Notes: generated by a model not told the origin, from the letters alone. DNA of 36,613 bases from an uncultured Pelagibacteraceae bacterium (GCA_902513415.1 CABXMS010000003.1:1-36613), one strand, 5' to 3'. Positions 1-9,239 are shown, counted from the stretch's first letter. A program made the numbers and translations.

Positions 1-504
1 TCATCAAAATATATACAATGTGCCAAACTATTAAGTTACCCAAATTTAGCTGATAAATTTTGTAAATCTTTAGCCAAGAAGATAAAAAAAAAATTTAATA
101 AAATTGATTTAATTTTAGCACCTGCAATGGGCGGTATAGTTATCGGTTATGAAATAGGTAAACAACTAAAAAAAGAAACAATTTTTTGCGAAAGAGTAAA
201 AGGAAAATTTAAATTAAGAAGAGGGTTTAAAATAAAAAAAAAATCAAATGTTTTGATAATTGAAGATGTTATAACCACAGGAAAATCAAGCTTAGAGTGC
301 GTGAAATTAATAAAAACTTCTAAAGCTAAACTAGTTGGTTTTGCATGTTTAATTGATAGATCAAATAACAAAACTCTTAAAATAAAAAAACAAAATATAA
401 TTTCTCAATTAAAAATTCATGTACCTGCTTTTACTAAAAAAAATTTACCTTCTTCTTTAAATAAAATTCCTGTTACAAGTCCTGGAAGCAGACATTTAAA
501 ATGA
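1..504 (+). CDS. pyrE: Orotate phosphoribosyltransferase, 5'-truncated by window edge
   Basis: The frame is open from base 1, so the N-terminus lies outside the window and the first internal Met (127) is not the start. The product transfers ribose-5-phosphate from PRPP to orotate in UMP synthesis. The PRPP-binding signature is visible as a hydrophobic strand followed by EDVITTGKSS (about nt 262-291), and upstream PAMGGIVIGYEIG matches the family's substrate-loop region. The C-terminus ends in the PGSRHLK tail common in alphaproteobacterial PyrE. Its stop overlaps the pdxJ start by 4 nt, suggesting translational coupling. The family assignment is strong; the exact length is unknown because of truncation. 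Confidence 0.9.
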   Translation, partial: SSKYIQCAKLLSYPNLADKFCKSLAKKIKKKFNKIDLILAPAMGGIVIGYEIGKQLKKETIFCERVKGKFKLRRGFKIKKKSNVLIIEDVITTGKSSLECVKLIKTSKAKLVGFACLIDRSNNKTLKIKKQNIISQLKIHVPAFTKKNLPSSLNKIPVTSPGSRHLK

Positions 505-1217
505 AAAGACTTGGTATTAATATAGATCATATAGCAACAATTAGAAATGCAAGAGGTGAGGGTCACCCAAATATTATCAATGCAGCAAAACATGTAATGA
601 AATGTGGTGCAAATCTAATAACAATACATTTGAGAGAAGATGGCAGACATATAAAAAAAAGTGATTTAATTGATTTGTCAAAACTTACTTCTACACCATT
701 AAATCTTGAAATTGCTGGAAATGATAAAATGCTTAAAGTTGCACTTAAATATAAGCCTAATTATGTTTGTCTTGTTCCTGAAAAAAGAAAAGAAATCACT
801 ACTGAAGGAGGTTTAAATTTAAAAAAAAATAAAATAAAATTAAAAAAAATAGTAAACAAACTAAATAAAAACAAAATTAGAACCAGTCTATTTATTAATC
901 CGTCTATAAAAGATATTAAAACTTCAAAATATATAAATACTAAATGCGTTGAATTGCATACCGGTCAAATATCAAGACAAGTAAAAAACAAAAAAAAATA
1001 TAAAAAAGAATTAAACAACATTGTTAGATGTAGCAAATACGCAACATCATTAGGAATTGAGGTTCATGCAGGACATGGACTTGATTACAAGACAGCAAAT
1101 ATATTATCAAATATAAAAGAAATCAAAGAGTTTAATATAGGTCATTTTATAATTGGTGAATCCGTATTTCATGGTCTTAATAAAATTATCAAAAAATTTA
1201 AAAAAATTTGTAAATAA
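501..1217 (+). CDS. pdxJ: Pyridoxine 5'-phosphate synthase
   Basis: PdxJ condenses 1-deoxyxylulose-5-phosphate with 3-amino-2-oxopropyl phosphate to form pyridoxine 5'-phosphate, the ring-forming step of the DXP-dependent vitamin B6 route. At 238 aa it is the normal family length. The N-terminal LGINIDHIATIRNARG is diagnostic, ITIHLREDGRHI supplies the conserved His/Arg phosphate-site segment, and EVHAGHGLDY near residue 190 is the C-terminal catalytic loop. The start ATG sits in an ATGA overlap with the pyrE stop. It is followed after one base by acpS, the usual pdxJ-acpS pairing in proteobacteria. Confidence 0.96.
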   Translation: MKRLGINIDHIATIRNARGEGHPNIINAAKHVMKCGANLITIHLREDGRHIKKSDLIDLSKLTSTPLNLEIAGNDKMLKVALKYKPNYVCLVPEKRKEITTEGGLNLKKNKIKLKKIVNKLNKNKIRTSLFINPSIKDIKTSKYINTKCVELHTGQISRQVKNKKKYKKELNNIVRCSKYATSLGIEVHAGHGLDYKTANILSNIKEIKEFNIGHFIIGESVFHGLNKIIKKFKKICK

Positions 1218-1218
1218 A

Positions 1219-1606
1219 ATGAAAATCTTTGGAAATGGCGTTGATATAGTTAATAATTTTAGAATAAAGAAGTCAATTAAAAATAATAAATTTGTAAATA
1301 GAATATTTTCAATTGATGAAATTAAAGATTCAAAAAAAAGTTAAAAACAAAACTAATTTTTTTGCAAAAAGATTTGCAGCAAAGGAAGCTTTTGCTAAAT
1401 CTTTAGGAACTGGCTTTGTAAAAGGAATTAATTTTAAGGATATTTCAGTAAAAAATAATAAATCTGGTAAACCTGAAATACATATAAACAGTAAAATTAA
1501 ATCTGTTTTGTATAATAAATATAAAATAAAAAATTTTAAAATATTTCTTTCACTAGCAGATGAAAAAAATCATTCAATAGCATTTGTAATTATTAATAAG
1601 GATTAA
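1219..1606 (+). CDS. acpS: Holo-ACP synthase, split by an apparent +1 frameshift in an A8 run
   Basis: AcpS transfers 4'-phosphopantetheine from CoA to acyl carrier protein. The first part (1219-1344) encodes GNGVDIV, the family's N-terminal metal-binding strand with Asp, and stops at TAA just after an A8 run at 1332-1339. The second part, in the next frame, encodes AKRFAAKEAFAKSLGTG, the AcpS catalytic signature with Glu, and ends at 1606. Removing one A from the run joins both parts into a 128-aa protein, the normal length (about 125). The gene sits in its usual place after pdxJ and before lepB. It may be a real indel, a sequencing or assembly homopolymer error, or a gene read through by polymerase slippage. 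The identity is strong; its functional state is open. Confidence 0.88.
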
Positions 1607-1608
1607 TT

Positions 1609-2337
1609 ATGAAAAATTTTATTTATGATAATTTAAAAACATTATTTTATGCGTTGGTAATAGCTGTCATTATTAGATCCTTATTTTTACAGCCATTTTA
1701 CATTCCTTCTTCTTCAATGGAACCTAATTTACTTGTTGGTGACAGGTTGTTTGTAACAAAATATAGCTATGGATACAGCAAACACTCATTTCCATTTAGT
1801 CCGCCCATATTTAAAAATAGATTATTATATAATTCACCATCAAGGGGAGATGTAGTTGTTTTTAAAACTCCAGCAGATAATAGAACAGATTATATTAAGA
1901 GATTAATAGGTTTACCTGGTGACGAAATACAATTTATTGATGGAGATTTATATATTAACAATAATCAAGTTTTAAAAACATTGAAAAATAAAAATGAAAA
2001 ACTTTATTGTGGAAATCAAACTATAAAAGTTAATACTTTTGAGGAAAAACTTTCAAATGGAAAAAAATATTTAGCTTCATATAGAATAGAATCCACTTAT
2101 TTAAATTCGGATAAATTTTTAGTCCCTGATCAACATTATTTTTTTTTAGGTGATAACAGAGATTGTTCAAAAGATAGTAGGTTTTTATCCGAAGTAGGTT
2201 ATGTTCATAGAAATAACCTGGTTGGAAAAGCAAGAATACTTTTTTTTTCATCCAATCCAATGAAGGGTAGTATATTTGCATTTTGGAAATGGACAGATAT
2301 TTTAAGATTAAATAGATTCTTTAAGAAGATTAATTAA
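1609..2337 (+). CDS. lepB: Signal peptidase I
   Basis: Membrane-anchored serine protease that removes signal peptides from exported preproteins. A single N-terminal membrane segment (residues about 9-27) precedes the catalytic box PSSSMEPNLLVGD, with Ser36 as nucleophile. YIKRLIGLPGD carries the general-base Lys97, and GDNRDCSKDSR is conserved box E. At 242 aa it is similar to other alphaproteobacterial LepB. It starts two bases after acpS, and its TAA overlaps the rnc ATG by one base (TAATG), so lepB-rnc-recO form one tight unit as in many alphaproteobacteria. Confidence 0.96.
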   Translation: MKNFIYDNLKTLFYALVIAVIIRSLFLQPFYIPSSSMEPNLLVGDRLFVTKYSYGYSKHSFPFSPPIFKNRLLYNSPSRGDVVVFKTPADNRTDYIKRLIGLPGDEIQFIDGDLYINNNQVLKTLKNKNEKLYCGNQTIKVNTFEEKLSNGKKYLASYRIESTYLNSDKFLVPDQHYFFLGDNRDCSKDSRFLSEVGYVHRNNLVGKARILFFSSNPMKGSIFAFWKWTDILRLNRFFKKIN

Positions 2338-3005
2338 TGAATAAAAAGATTATTAAATTGCAGGAATTGATTAAAGTTAACTTTAAAAATCAGAATCTAC
2401 TAATTAAAAGTTTAACACACAAAAGTTACGATAAAAAAAATAATTATGAAAAATTAGAATTTTTAGGTGATAGAGTTCTAGGTTTAACAATTTCTAAAAA
2501 ATTATTTGATTTATATCCGGATGAAAAAGAAGGTATTTTGGATAAAAAACTTGCTTCCTTAGTAAATAAGAATATTTGCTATGAGGTCGGTAAGAAATTA
2601 GGATTACAAGATTACATAATTATTGAAAAACAAAATTCAAAAAAAACTACTATACAAGATAAAATTATATCTGATTCATGTGAAGCGCTAATTGGAGCTG
2701 TATATGTAGAAAAAGGGTTTGAATTTACTGAAAAATTTGTTCTAAAAATATGGAAAGATTTTATTTCAACTTCGAATACATTAAAAATAGATTCTAAAAC
2801 AAAACTTCAAGAATACTCTTTAAAAAAATATAAATCATTACCAATATATAAGTTGATATCCAATACTGGCCCTCGACACAAACCAAATTTTAAAGTTGCT
2901 GTAAAAATTAAAAATTTTGATTTTGTAGAATCTTTTGGAAGTTCAAAAAAAAATGCAGAACAATCAGCTGCAAAATCGTTTTTAAAATATCTAAATATCA
3001 AATGA
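2337..3005 (+). CDS. rnc: Ribonuclease III
   Basis: Double-strand-specific endoribonuclease that processes rRNA precursors and structured mRNAs. The catalytic domain shows EKLEFLGDRVLGL (metal-binding Glu/Asp signature, residues about 39-51) and the second acidic site in DSCEALIGAVYVEKGF. The C-terminal third is a double-stranded-RNA-binding domain ending AEQSAAKSFLKYL. At 222 aa it is a normal length. It lies in the conserved lepB-rnc-recO order, overlapping both neighbours by 1 and 4 nt. Confidence 0.96.
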   Translation: MNKKIIKLQELIKVNFKNQNLLIKSLTHKSYDKKNNYEKLEFLGDRVLGLTISKKLFDLYPDEKEGILDKKLASLVNKNICYEVGKKLGLQDYIIIEKQNSKKTTIQDKIISDSCEALIGAVYVEKGFEFTEKFVLKIWKDFISTSNTLKIDSKTKLQEYSLKKYKSLPIYKLISNTGPRHKPNFKVAVKIKNFDFVESFGSSKKNAEQSAAKSFLKYLNIK

Positions 3006-3682
3006 ACTGGCAAGATAAAGGTTTTTTAATTTCAAAAAACAAATATAATGAAAATTCAATTATAGCTGAATTTTTTACTGAAGAGCATGGCAAAGTATCT
3101 GGCGTAGTGTTTGGTGCTACCTCTAAAAAAATAAAAAATTATCTGTTAGTAGGTAATAATTTTCATATTAATTTTAATTCAAAAAATATAAATAAATTAG
3201 GATATTTCAATCTTGAAATTAACAATTTAAACACACCATTATTTTTGGATGATAAGAAAAAATTATCTTGTGTTGTTTACACAATGAACTTAATTAAATT
3301 ATTAACTGTCGAAAATCAAGAAAACGTGAATATTTTTATTTCAATTAGTGATTTTTTTCAATTACTCAACGAAAAAAATTGGATAAAATTATTTTTGTTA
3401 TGGGAATTAAACTTTTTTAAGAATATTGGTTATGATATTAATTTTAATGATTATGTTTCTTTAAAAAAAATTAATAACGATGAAAAATATATAGTTAAAT
3501 ATTCTAACGGTGAAAAAGTAATTCCAAATTTTTTAGTTGAGAAAAAAAAAGAGCCTACTAATGATAATGAGCTTTTAATTGGACTTAAAATTGTTGGAGA
3601 TTATTTAGAAAAAACAATACTTAAACCTAATAATATTAGTCTTCCTATTACTAGATCTGATTTTATTAATAATATTAGATAA
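3002..3682 (+). CDS. recO: DNA repair protein RecO
   Basis: RecO works with RecF and RecR to load RecA on gapped, SSB-covered DNA. The N-terminal OB-fold begins WQDKGFLISKNKYNENSIIAEFFTEEHGKVSGVVFGA, here quoted only for its start (WQDKGFLISK) and the HGKVSGVV strand, both typical. At 226 aa it is near the short end of the family, and no zinc-binding cysteine cluster is visible. Position immediately after rnc supports the call. It converges on hemB with 4 nt between the stops. Confidence 0.88.
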   Translation: MNWQDKGFLISKNKYNENSIIAEFFTEEHGKVSGVVFGATSKKIKNYLLVGNNFHINFNSKNINKLGYFNLEINNLNTPLFLDDKKKLSCVVYTMNLIKLLTVENQENVNIFISISDFFQLLNEKNWIKLFLLWELNFFKNIGYDINFNDYVSLKKINNDEKYIVKYSNGEKVIPNFLVEKKKEPTNDNELLIGLKIVGDYLEKTILKPNNISLPITRSDFINNIR

Positions 3683-3686
3683 ATTA

Positions 3687-4676
3687 TTATAAAAATTTTT
3701 CCACTTTATCTGCAAAATAAGTAACAATTGCAGATGCGCCAGCTCTTTTAAATGAAATAAGACTCTCTAAAATGCTTTTTTCATCAATTATTTTCTTTTT
3801 AATTCCATTCATTAAAAGACTATATTCACCAGAAACTTGATATGCAAAAACTGGTATTTTAAAATTTTCTTTAACTAAACTAATAATATCTAGATAAGGT
3901 AAACCGGGTTTAACCATTACCATATCAGCACCTTCTTTAATATCTAAAGTAACTTCCCTTAGAGCTTCAATTTTATTTTTATAATCCATCTGGTAAGTTT
4001 TTTTATCACTTTTTAAGTTTTTTTTAGATCCAACTGCATTTCTAAATGGACCGTAGAAACTTGATGCATATTTTACAGCATAAGATAATAAGTGAACATC
4101 TTTAAAATTGTTATTATCTAATTTTTCTCTGATTTTTCCTATTCTTCCATCCATCATGTCAGAAGGTGCTATCACATCGCACCCCATCTCAGCTTGTAAT
4201 AAAGATTGTTGAATCAAAACCTCTACTGTTTCGTCATTTAATATTTTTCCATTATGTAATAAACCATCATGTCCATGAGAAGTATATGGATCAAGAGCGA
4301 CATCGCACATTATACCTATACTATTACCATATTTTTTTTTAATAAATCTTATTGCTCTACAAATTAAGTTATCTTCATTAAGAGCTTCAGTGCCTGAATT
4401 ATTTTTTAATTTTGATTCTGTGTATGGAAAAATAGCAATCAATGGAATTTTAATTTTTACAGCTTTATCAAGAATCAGTGGCAAATTATCAATACTATAT
4501 CTGAACACACCGGGCATATTTTGTATTGTTTGCTTTTTGTTTTTTCCATCAACAACAAATATTGGTAAAATTAAATCATTTACTGATAGATTGTTTTCTT
4601 CCGTTAGGCGTCTAATCCAATGAGTACGTCTATTTCTTCTAAGTCTTAAATTTGGGTATTTTCCAGTGATAATCAT
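3687..4676 (-). CDS. hemB: Delta-aminolevulinic acid dehydratase (porphobilinogen synthase)
   Basis: Condenses two 5-aminolevulinate molecules into porphobilinogen in heme synthesis. The Schiff-base lysines are in SYAVKYASSFYGPFRNA and MVMVKPGLPYLDI (about K204 and K258 if counted from the upstream TTG). The metal-site segment reads CDVALDPYTSHGHDG, lacking the cysteine triad of zinc-type enzymes. This fits the magnesium-dependent class common in alphaproteobacteria. I place the start at ATG 4676; an in-frame TTG at 4682 would add two residues. It is divergent from the oxygenase gene across 73 bases of AT-rich DNA that must hold both promoters; a TATACT at 4727-4732 is a possible -10 for the plus-strand gene. 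Confidence 0.96.
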   Translation of the reverse strand: MIITGKYPNLRLRRNRRTHWIRRLTEENNLSVNDLILPIFVVDGKNKKQTIQNMPGVFRYSIDNLPLILDKAVKIKIPLIAIFPYTESKLKNNSGTEALNEDNLICRAIRFIKKKYGNSIGIMCDVALDPYTSHGHDGLLHNGKILNDETVEVLIQQSLLQAEMGCDVIAPSDMMDGRIGKIREKLDNNNFKDVHLLSYAVKYASSFYGPFRNAVGSKKNLKSDKKTYQMDYKNKIEALREVTLDIKEGADMVMVKPGLPYLDIISLVKENFKIPVFAYQVSGEYSLLMNGIKKKIIDEKSILESLISFKRAGASAIVTYFADKVEKFL

Positions 4677-4749
4677 TCTCAATTAAAAAATTATATGCGA
4701 CATTAGTTTTATATATAAAAATATTATATACTGTAGTTATAAAATTACT

Positions 4750-5334
4750 ATGTCTAACGATTTTTACAAAGTAGAAAACTTAAAATTTAGTATATCCGAA
4801 CTACAGAATGCATTAAAGACTGTTCTACAAAGAAAAAGTTATGATGACGCAGCGGGAACAAAATACATAGCAGGAATATCTTTAAATCGAATACCTGGTG
4901 ATCCCGATTCTATAAAAGGAGAAAGTGTTAAAGGTATTTATTGGACTAAACCAGACAGTTCGGGAAAAGAAGTAGTTAGAGCAAAAAAAATTAATGAAGC
5001 AGCATATACAGAATTTGTTGAAGATTTAAAAGATACATATTTTAAAGAAGTTTATGACGAGCTTTCTAAAAGATTTAAATTAGGAAGAGTAAGAATGCTT
5101 TTAAAAGAACCAAGATCAACATTAAGTTGGCATAGAGACCCAGAACCAAGGTTACATATACCAATAATTACAAATCCTGGATGTATTATGGTTATTGATG
5201 AGATAGCTAAACATATGCCTGCAGATGGTTCTGCCTGGATTACAAATAATGTAAAATATCACAATGCATTTAATGGTGGTGAAGAAGGAAGGGTCCATTT
5301 AGTCGCTTGTGTTTTAGACTATAAATTTAATTAA
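4750..5334 (+). CDS. 2-oxoglutarate/Fe(II)-dependent oxygenase, aspartyl/asparaginyl hydroxylase-like
   Basis: The 194-aa protein has the double-stranded beta-helix signature: WHRDPEPRLHIPI supplies the HxD iron pair and an Arg, and about 50 residues later VKYHNAFNGG supplies the distal His, followed by GRVHLVACVLDY with the Arg/His expected for the 2-oxoglutarate carboxylate. Spacing and flanks resemble the aspartyl/asparaginyl beta-hydroxylase family, whose bacterial members hydroxylate small peptides, proteins or free amino acids. The N-terminal 100 residues look unlike the canonical enzyme and may be substrate-specific. It stands alone between hemB and rpiB, so context does not reveal a substrate. 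Fold call is firm, substrate unknown. Confidence 0.75.
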   Translation: MSNDFYKVENLKFSISELQNALKTVLQRKSYDDAAGTKYIAGISLNRIPGDPDSIKGESVKGIYWTKPDSSGKEVVRAKKINEAAYTEFVEDLKDTYFKEVYDELSKRFKLGRVRMLLKEPRSTLSWHRDPEPRLHIPIITNPGCIMVIDEIAKHMPADGSAWITNNVKYHNAFNGGEEGRVHLVACVLDYKFN

Positions 5335-5356
5335 TTTTAGTTTATAAATCTTTTAA

Positions 5357-5779
5357 TTGAAAAAAATTTTTATTGCATCAGATCACGGCGGTTATAAATT
5401 AAAAAACGAAGTAATTTCTAAATTTTCAAAAAATCTAAACATTGTTGATCTTGGAACAAAGTCACCAGATTCAGTTGACTATCCTGATTATGCCAAAAAA
5501 CTATCAAAAAAAGTCGCGTCTATAAAAGGAAGTTTTGGTATTCTTATATGTGGATCAGGTATGGGAATGGCTATTACTGCAAATAAAACTAAAAATATAA
5601 GAGCAGCATTATGTTACAGTATGAAAAATACTAAATTATCGAGATTGCATAATAATGCAAATATCATTACATTAGGAGAAAGGTTGATTAATAAAAATAA
5701 AGCATTCAATCTAATAAAAATTTTCTTAAGTACAAAATTTGAAGGTGGAAGGCACTTAAGAAGAGTTAAAAAAATGTGA
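5357..5779 (+). CDS. rpiB: Ribose-5-phosphate isomerase B
   Basis: Interconverts ribose-5-phosphate and ribulose-5-phosphate in the pentose phosphate pathway. The 140-aa protein begins [15 protein letters not shown] (phosphate/ring-opening Asp-His), and has the CGSGMGM catalytic segment near residue 70, where Cys is the general base, plus the C-terminal GGRHLRRV phosphate-binding motif. The start is TTG at 5357: no ATG lies nearby and conservation begins right after it. The stop abuts the glyA start. An rpiB-glyA-nrdR-rib order is typical of alphaproteobacteria. Confidence 0.95.
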   Translation: MKKIFIASDHGGYKLKNEVISKFSKNLNIVDLGTKSPDSVDYPDYAKKLSKKVASIKGSFGILICGSGMGMAITANKTKNIRAALCYSMKNTKLSRLHNNANIITLGERLINKNKAFNLIKIFLSTKFEGGRHLRRVKKM

Positions 5780-5781
5780 TT

Positions 5782-7092
5782 ATGTCTAGTGAAAATAAAT
5801 ACTTAAATGATCAATATAAAAGCTTTTTCGAAGATAGTTTGTCAAAAACTGATCCAGAATTATATAAAGCTATTAATGATGAATTAAAAAGACAACAAGA
5901 ACATATTGAATTAATTGCTTCAGAAAATATAGTTTCACAAGCTGTTCTGGAGGCCCAAGGTTCAGTTTTAACTAATAAGTATGCCGAAGGTTATCCAGGT
6001 AAAAGATATTATAATGGATGTGAACATGTAGATGTAGCTGAAAATTTAGCAATAGAAAGATTAAAAAAATTATTTGATTGTAAATTTGCAAATGCACAAC
6101 CTCACTCTGGCGCCCAGGCTAATGGTGCAGTATTTTTAGCTTTATTAAAACCAGGCGACACATTTATGGGGATGAGCTTAAATTCAGGAGGCCACATTAC
6201 TCATGGGTTAAAAATTTCAATGTCTGGTAAATGGTTTAATGCAGTAGGATACGATGTTGATAAAACATCAGAACTTATTAATTATGATATTGTAGAAAAA
6301 CTCGCTCTTGAACATAAACCAAAACTTATAATTGCAGGTGGTAGCGCTTATTCTAGAGTAATAGATTTTAAAAAATTTAGAGAGATAGCAGATAAAGTAG
6401 GCGCTTACCTTATGGTTGATATGGCTCATTTTTCAGGTTTAGTAGCTGGAAAAGGATATCCAAATCCTTGTGAACATGCTCATGTTGTAACCTCTACAAC
6501 TCACAAAGTTTTTAGAAGCGCAAGAGGTGGAATTATTTTAACCAATCATGAAGATTTAGCGAAAAAATTCAACTCAGCTGTATTTCCTGGTTATCAAGGT
6601 GGACCTTTAATGCATATAATTGCCGCTAAAGCAGCTGGTTTTTTAGAAGCATTGAAACCAGAATTTAAAGATTATATTAAATCTGTTTTAGCTAATGCTA
6701 AAATTTTATCAGAAACATTAAAAAATAATGGATTTAAAATTTACTCTGGCGGCACTGACTCACATTTAATGCTAGTTGATCTTAGACCTTTTAATGTAAA
6801 AGGAAATTTAGCTGCAGAAAGTCTTTCAAGAGCAAATATTACATGTAATAAAAATGGAATACCTTTTGATACAGAAAGTCCAATGGTTACATCTGGAATA
6901 AGACTTGGCACCCAAGCAGCCACGACCAGAGGTTTTTCTTTAAAAGAGTTTGAAAAAGTTGGAGAGTTGATTACAAAAACAATTAAAGGATTAAGTGAAA
7001 ATCCTAAAGACAATAGCAAAACCGAAGATGAAGTAAGAAAAAAAGTTGTTAGTTTGTGTTCAAATTTTCCTATATATAAACATTTGAGATAA
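5782..7092 (+). CDS. glyA: Serine hydroxymethyltransferase
   Basis: PLP enzyme that splits serine to glycine and methylene-tetrahydrofolate, the main one-carbon source. Visible features are [16 protein letters not shown], the [12 protein letters not shown] substrate loop, [11 protein letters not shown], and the PLP lysine in [14 protein letters not shown]. The usual sequence at the lysine is THKTLRGPRGG, so four positions after the Lys are changed. I place the start at ATG 5782; an in-frame GTG at 5776 overlaps the rpiB stop and would add two residues. At 436 aa it is the normal length. Glycine/serine metabolism is a known nutritional focus in SAR11, but no riboswitch is visible in front of this gene. 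Confidence 0.95.
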   Translation: MSSENKYLNDQYKSFFEDSLSKTDPELYKAINDELKRQQEHIELIASENIVSQAVLEAQGSVLTNKYAEGYPGKRYYNGCEHVDVAENLAIERLKKLFDCKFANAQPHSGAQANGAVFLALLKPGDTFMGMSLNSGGHITHGLKISMSGKWFNAVGYDVDKTSELINYDIVEKLALEHKPKLIIAGGSAYSRVIDFKKFREIADKVGAYLMVDMAHFSGLVAGKGYPNPCEHAHVVTSTTHKVFRSARGGIILTNHEDLAKKFNSAVFPGYQGGPLMHIIAAKAAGFLEALKPEFKDYIKSVLANAKILSETLKNNGFKIYSGGTDSHLMLVDLRPFNVKGNLAAESLSRANITCNKNGIPFDTESPMVTSGIRLGTQAATTRGFSLKEFEKVGELITKTIKGLSENPKDNSKTEDEVRKKVVSLCSNFPIYKHLR

Positions 7093-7101
7093 AGAATATT
7101 T

Positions 7102-7560
7102 ATGATTTGTCCTATTTGTAAAAAAGGCGAAACATCAGTTGTAGATTCGAGACCTACTGAAGATGGAACATCAATAAGAAGAAGAAGACTTTGTGTTTGT
7201 GGACAAAGATTTACTACTTTTGAAAGAGTTCAGTTTAGAGAATTAGTTGTTATTAAAAAAAATGGTAGAAAATCACCATTTGATAGAGAAAAACTTTCTA
7301 AATCTATATATATAGCATTAAAAAAAAGACCAATAGATACTGATACTGCAGAAAAATTCATAACAAACATTTCTAGGGCACTTGAAGAACTGGGTCAAAG
7401 CGAAATAACTTCTAATACAATTGGAACAATGGTTATGGATGGGCTAAAGGATTTAGATCCCGTTGCATATGTAAGATTTGCATCTGTATATAGAAATTTC
7501 AGAGAAGAAAAAGATTTTGTTCAATTTGTAGATAAAATTGATGTCTTTAAAAAAAAATAA
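7102..7560 (+). CDS. nrdR: Transcriptional repressor NrdR
   Basis: NrdR represses ribonucleotide reductase genes when dATP/ATP binds its ATP-cone. The N-terminal zinc ribbon has C3 and C6 (CPIC), then C31 and C33 in [16 protein letters not shown]. The family normally has CxxC in the second knuckle; here it is CxC, one residue short. The ATP-cone begins [16 protein letters not shown] and runs to [12 protein letters not shown]. At 152 aa it is the normal length. It follows glyA by 9 nt and overlaps ribD by 20 nt, the standard glyA-nrdR-ribD arrangement. Confidence 0.94.
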   Translation: MICPICKKGETSVVDSRPTEDGTSIRRRRLCVCGQRFTTFERVQFRELVVIKKNGRKSPFDREKLSKSIYIALKKRPIDTDTAEKFITNISRALEELGQSEITSNTIGTMVMDGLKDLDPVAYVRFASVYRNFREEKDFVQFVDKIDVFKKK

Positions 7561-8641
7561 TTTCAATTCATTAGATAGACAATACATGAAAATTGCTATT
7601 GGTCTAGCGGCTAATCAAAAAGGTATAACAGGAACAAATCCCTCAGTTGGTTGCATAATTGTAAAAAATAATAAAATAATTTCGTATGGAGCAACAAATA
7701 TTAATGGTAGACCACATGCCGAAACAATTGCTTTAAGAAAAAATAATAAAGAAAATATAGGATCAACTGTTTATGTAACTTTAGAACCTTGTTCTCACTA
7801 TGGAAAAACACCTCCATGTACAAAAGCTCTCATTAAATCCAAGGTTAAAAAGGTTATTTATTCAATCGCAGATAAAGATCCCCGAAGTTTTAATAAATCT
7901 AAAAAAATTTTAAAATCGAATAAAATAAAAATTAAATCAGGACTATTAAGCAACAAAGTAAATGAATTATATAAAAGTTACAATTATATAAAAAAATATG
8001 AATTACCATATATTACAGGTAAGCTTGCTTGTTCATCAGATTTATCTATATTAAGAAACAATTCTCCGATTACAAATAATCATTCACGTTCTGTATCACA
8101 TTTGTTAAGATATCAAAATCAAGGGATATTAACTTCATATAGAACTGTAAATTCTGACAATCCAAAATTAACTTGTAGAATAAATGGTTTAGAAAAATTT
8201 TCACCTATTAGAATAGTAATAGATAAAGATTTAAAAATTAAAACTAATTCTTATATCGTTAATAATTCAAAAAAAGATAAAACAATAATTTTTCATAATT
8301 CTAAAAATTTATCAAAGTTAAGATATCTTAAGAAAAAAAGAATAAAATTAATTAATTTCGAAGTTGAAAATGATAATTATTTTGATTTAAAAAAAATATT
8401 AAAAAAAATTTATAAACTAGGTATTCATAATTTGCTTATTGAGGGAGGAAAGTCTTTGACATATCAAATGATATCAAAAAACTTATTTAATGAATTTTAT
8501 CTTTTTAAAAGTAATAAAATTCTTTACAACAAAGCAAAAATCAAGGTATTTGATATAAAGAAAAATTTAGATAGCAAATTTAAAAATAATAATTTAGTTA
8601 ACACTTATCTAGATAAAGATAGATTAATACACTATTACTAA
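7541..8641 (+). CDS. ribD: Bifunctional pyrimidine deaminase/reductase
   Basis: Performs deamination then NADPH-dependent reduction of the GTP cyclohydrolase II product in riboflavin synthesis. The N-terminal deaminase domain (residues about 10-145) shows [10 protein letters not shown] with zinc His and catalytic Glu, and [11 protein letters not shown] with the two zinc cysteines. The C-terminal reductase domain has [16 protein letters not shown] and LLIEGGKSL, but its substrate loop is divergent ([11 protein letters not shown] in place of a KxAxSLDG-type sequence). ATG 7541 is preferred over a TTG three bases upstream. The gene lies 20 nt inside the nrdR end. Confidence 0.93.
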   Translation: MSLKKNNFNSLDRQYMKIAIGLAANQKGITGTNPSVGCIIVKNNKIISYGATNINGRPHAETIALRKNNKENIGSTVYVTLEPCSHYGKTPPCTKALIKSKVKKVIYSIADKDPRSFNKSKKILKSNKIKIKSGLLSNKVNELYKSYNYIKKYELPYITGKLACSSDLSILRNNSPITNNHSRSVSHLLRYQNQGILTSYRTVNSDNPKLTCRINGLEKFSPIRIVIDKDLKIKTNSYIVNNSKKDKTIIFHNSKNLSKLRYLKKKRIKLINFEVENDNYFDLKKILKKIYKLGIHNLLIEGGKSLTYQMISKNLFNEFYLFKSNKILYNKAKIKVFDIKKNLDSKFKNNNLVNTYLDKDRLIHYY

Positions 8642-8645
8642 AAAA

Positions 8646-9239
8646 ATGTTTAATGGAATTATATATAATAAAGGAAGAGTCTGCAAAATACAAAGACGCA
8701 CTAAAGGGATTAACCTTTTTTTAAAATCATCAATTAAACTTTCAAATAAAAATTTAGGTACCTCCATATCTTGTGATGGCGTTTGTTTGACTTTAATTTC
8801 TTGCAAGGTAAATGTTATAGAATTCTACTTATCTAACGAGACATTAAATAAATCAAAATATAGAAATATTAGAATAGGAAATGAAATTAATTTAGAATTA
8901 CCACTAAAATTTGGCGACAATATTTCTGGTCATATATGCCAGGGTCATGTTGATACGGTCGGAAAAGTAACAAAAGTAACAAAAATTGATAAATCTTTTG
9001 TTTTAGAAATTAAAATTAACAAAAAATATAGAAAAAATTTAGTACAAAAAGCTTCAATTTTAGTTAATGGAGTATCTTTAACAATTTCTAAAATTAAAAA
9101 AGATAGTTTTGAAATATGGACGATACCTCATACGATTAAATTAACTAATTTATCAAAGATTAATAAAAATGACTTGGTTAATATTGAAATTGATATTTTA
9201 TCTAAATATATAAAAAAATTTATAAATGAAAAAAAATAA
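8646..9239 (+). CDS. ribE: Riboflavin synthase, alpha chain
   Basis: Dismutates two molecules of 6,7-dimethyl-8-ribityllumazine to riboflavin plus the pyrimidine precursor. It has the internal two-barrel repeat: the N-barrel begins MFNGIIYNKGRV and contains SCDGVCLTL, and the second barrel contains GHICQGHVDTVGKV and VNGVSLTI. At 197 aa it is a normal length. It begins 4 nt after ribD and overlaps ribBA by 14 nt, supporting one riboflavin operon. The alternative symbol in some organisms is ribC. Confidence 0.95.
   Translation: MFNGIIYNKGRVCKIQRRTKGINLFLKSSIKLSNKNLGTSISCDGVCLTLISCKVNVIEFYLSNETLNKSKYRNIRIGNEINLELPLKFGDNISGHICQGHVDTVGKVTKVTKIDKSFVLEIKINKKYRKNLVQKASILVNGVSLTISKIKKDSFEIWTIPHTIKLTNLSKINKNDLVNIEIDILSKYIKKFINEKK

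Noticed and set aside
147..371. Minus-strand and out-of-frame open frames inside core genes (for example under pyrE, lepB, hppA, glyA)
   Set aside because: They lie wholly within recognised genes and translate to Phe/Leu/Asn-rich sequence without family features.
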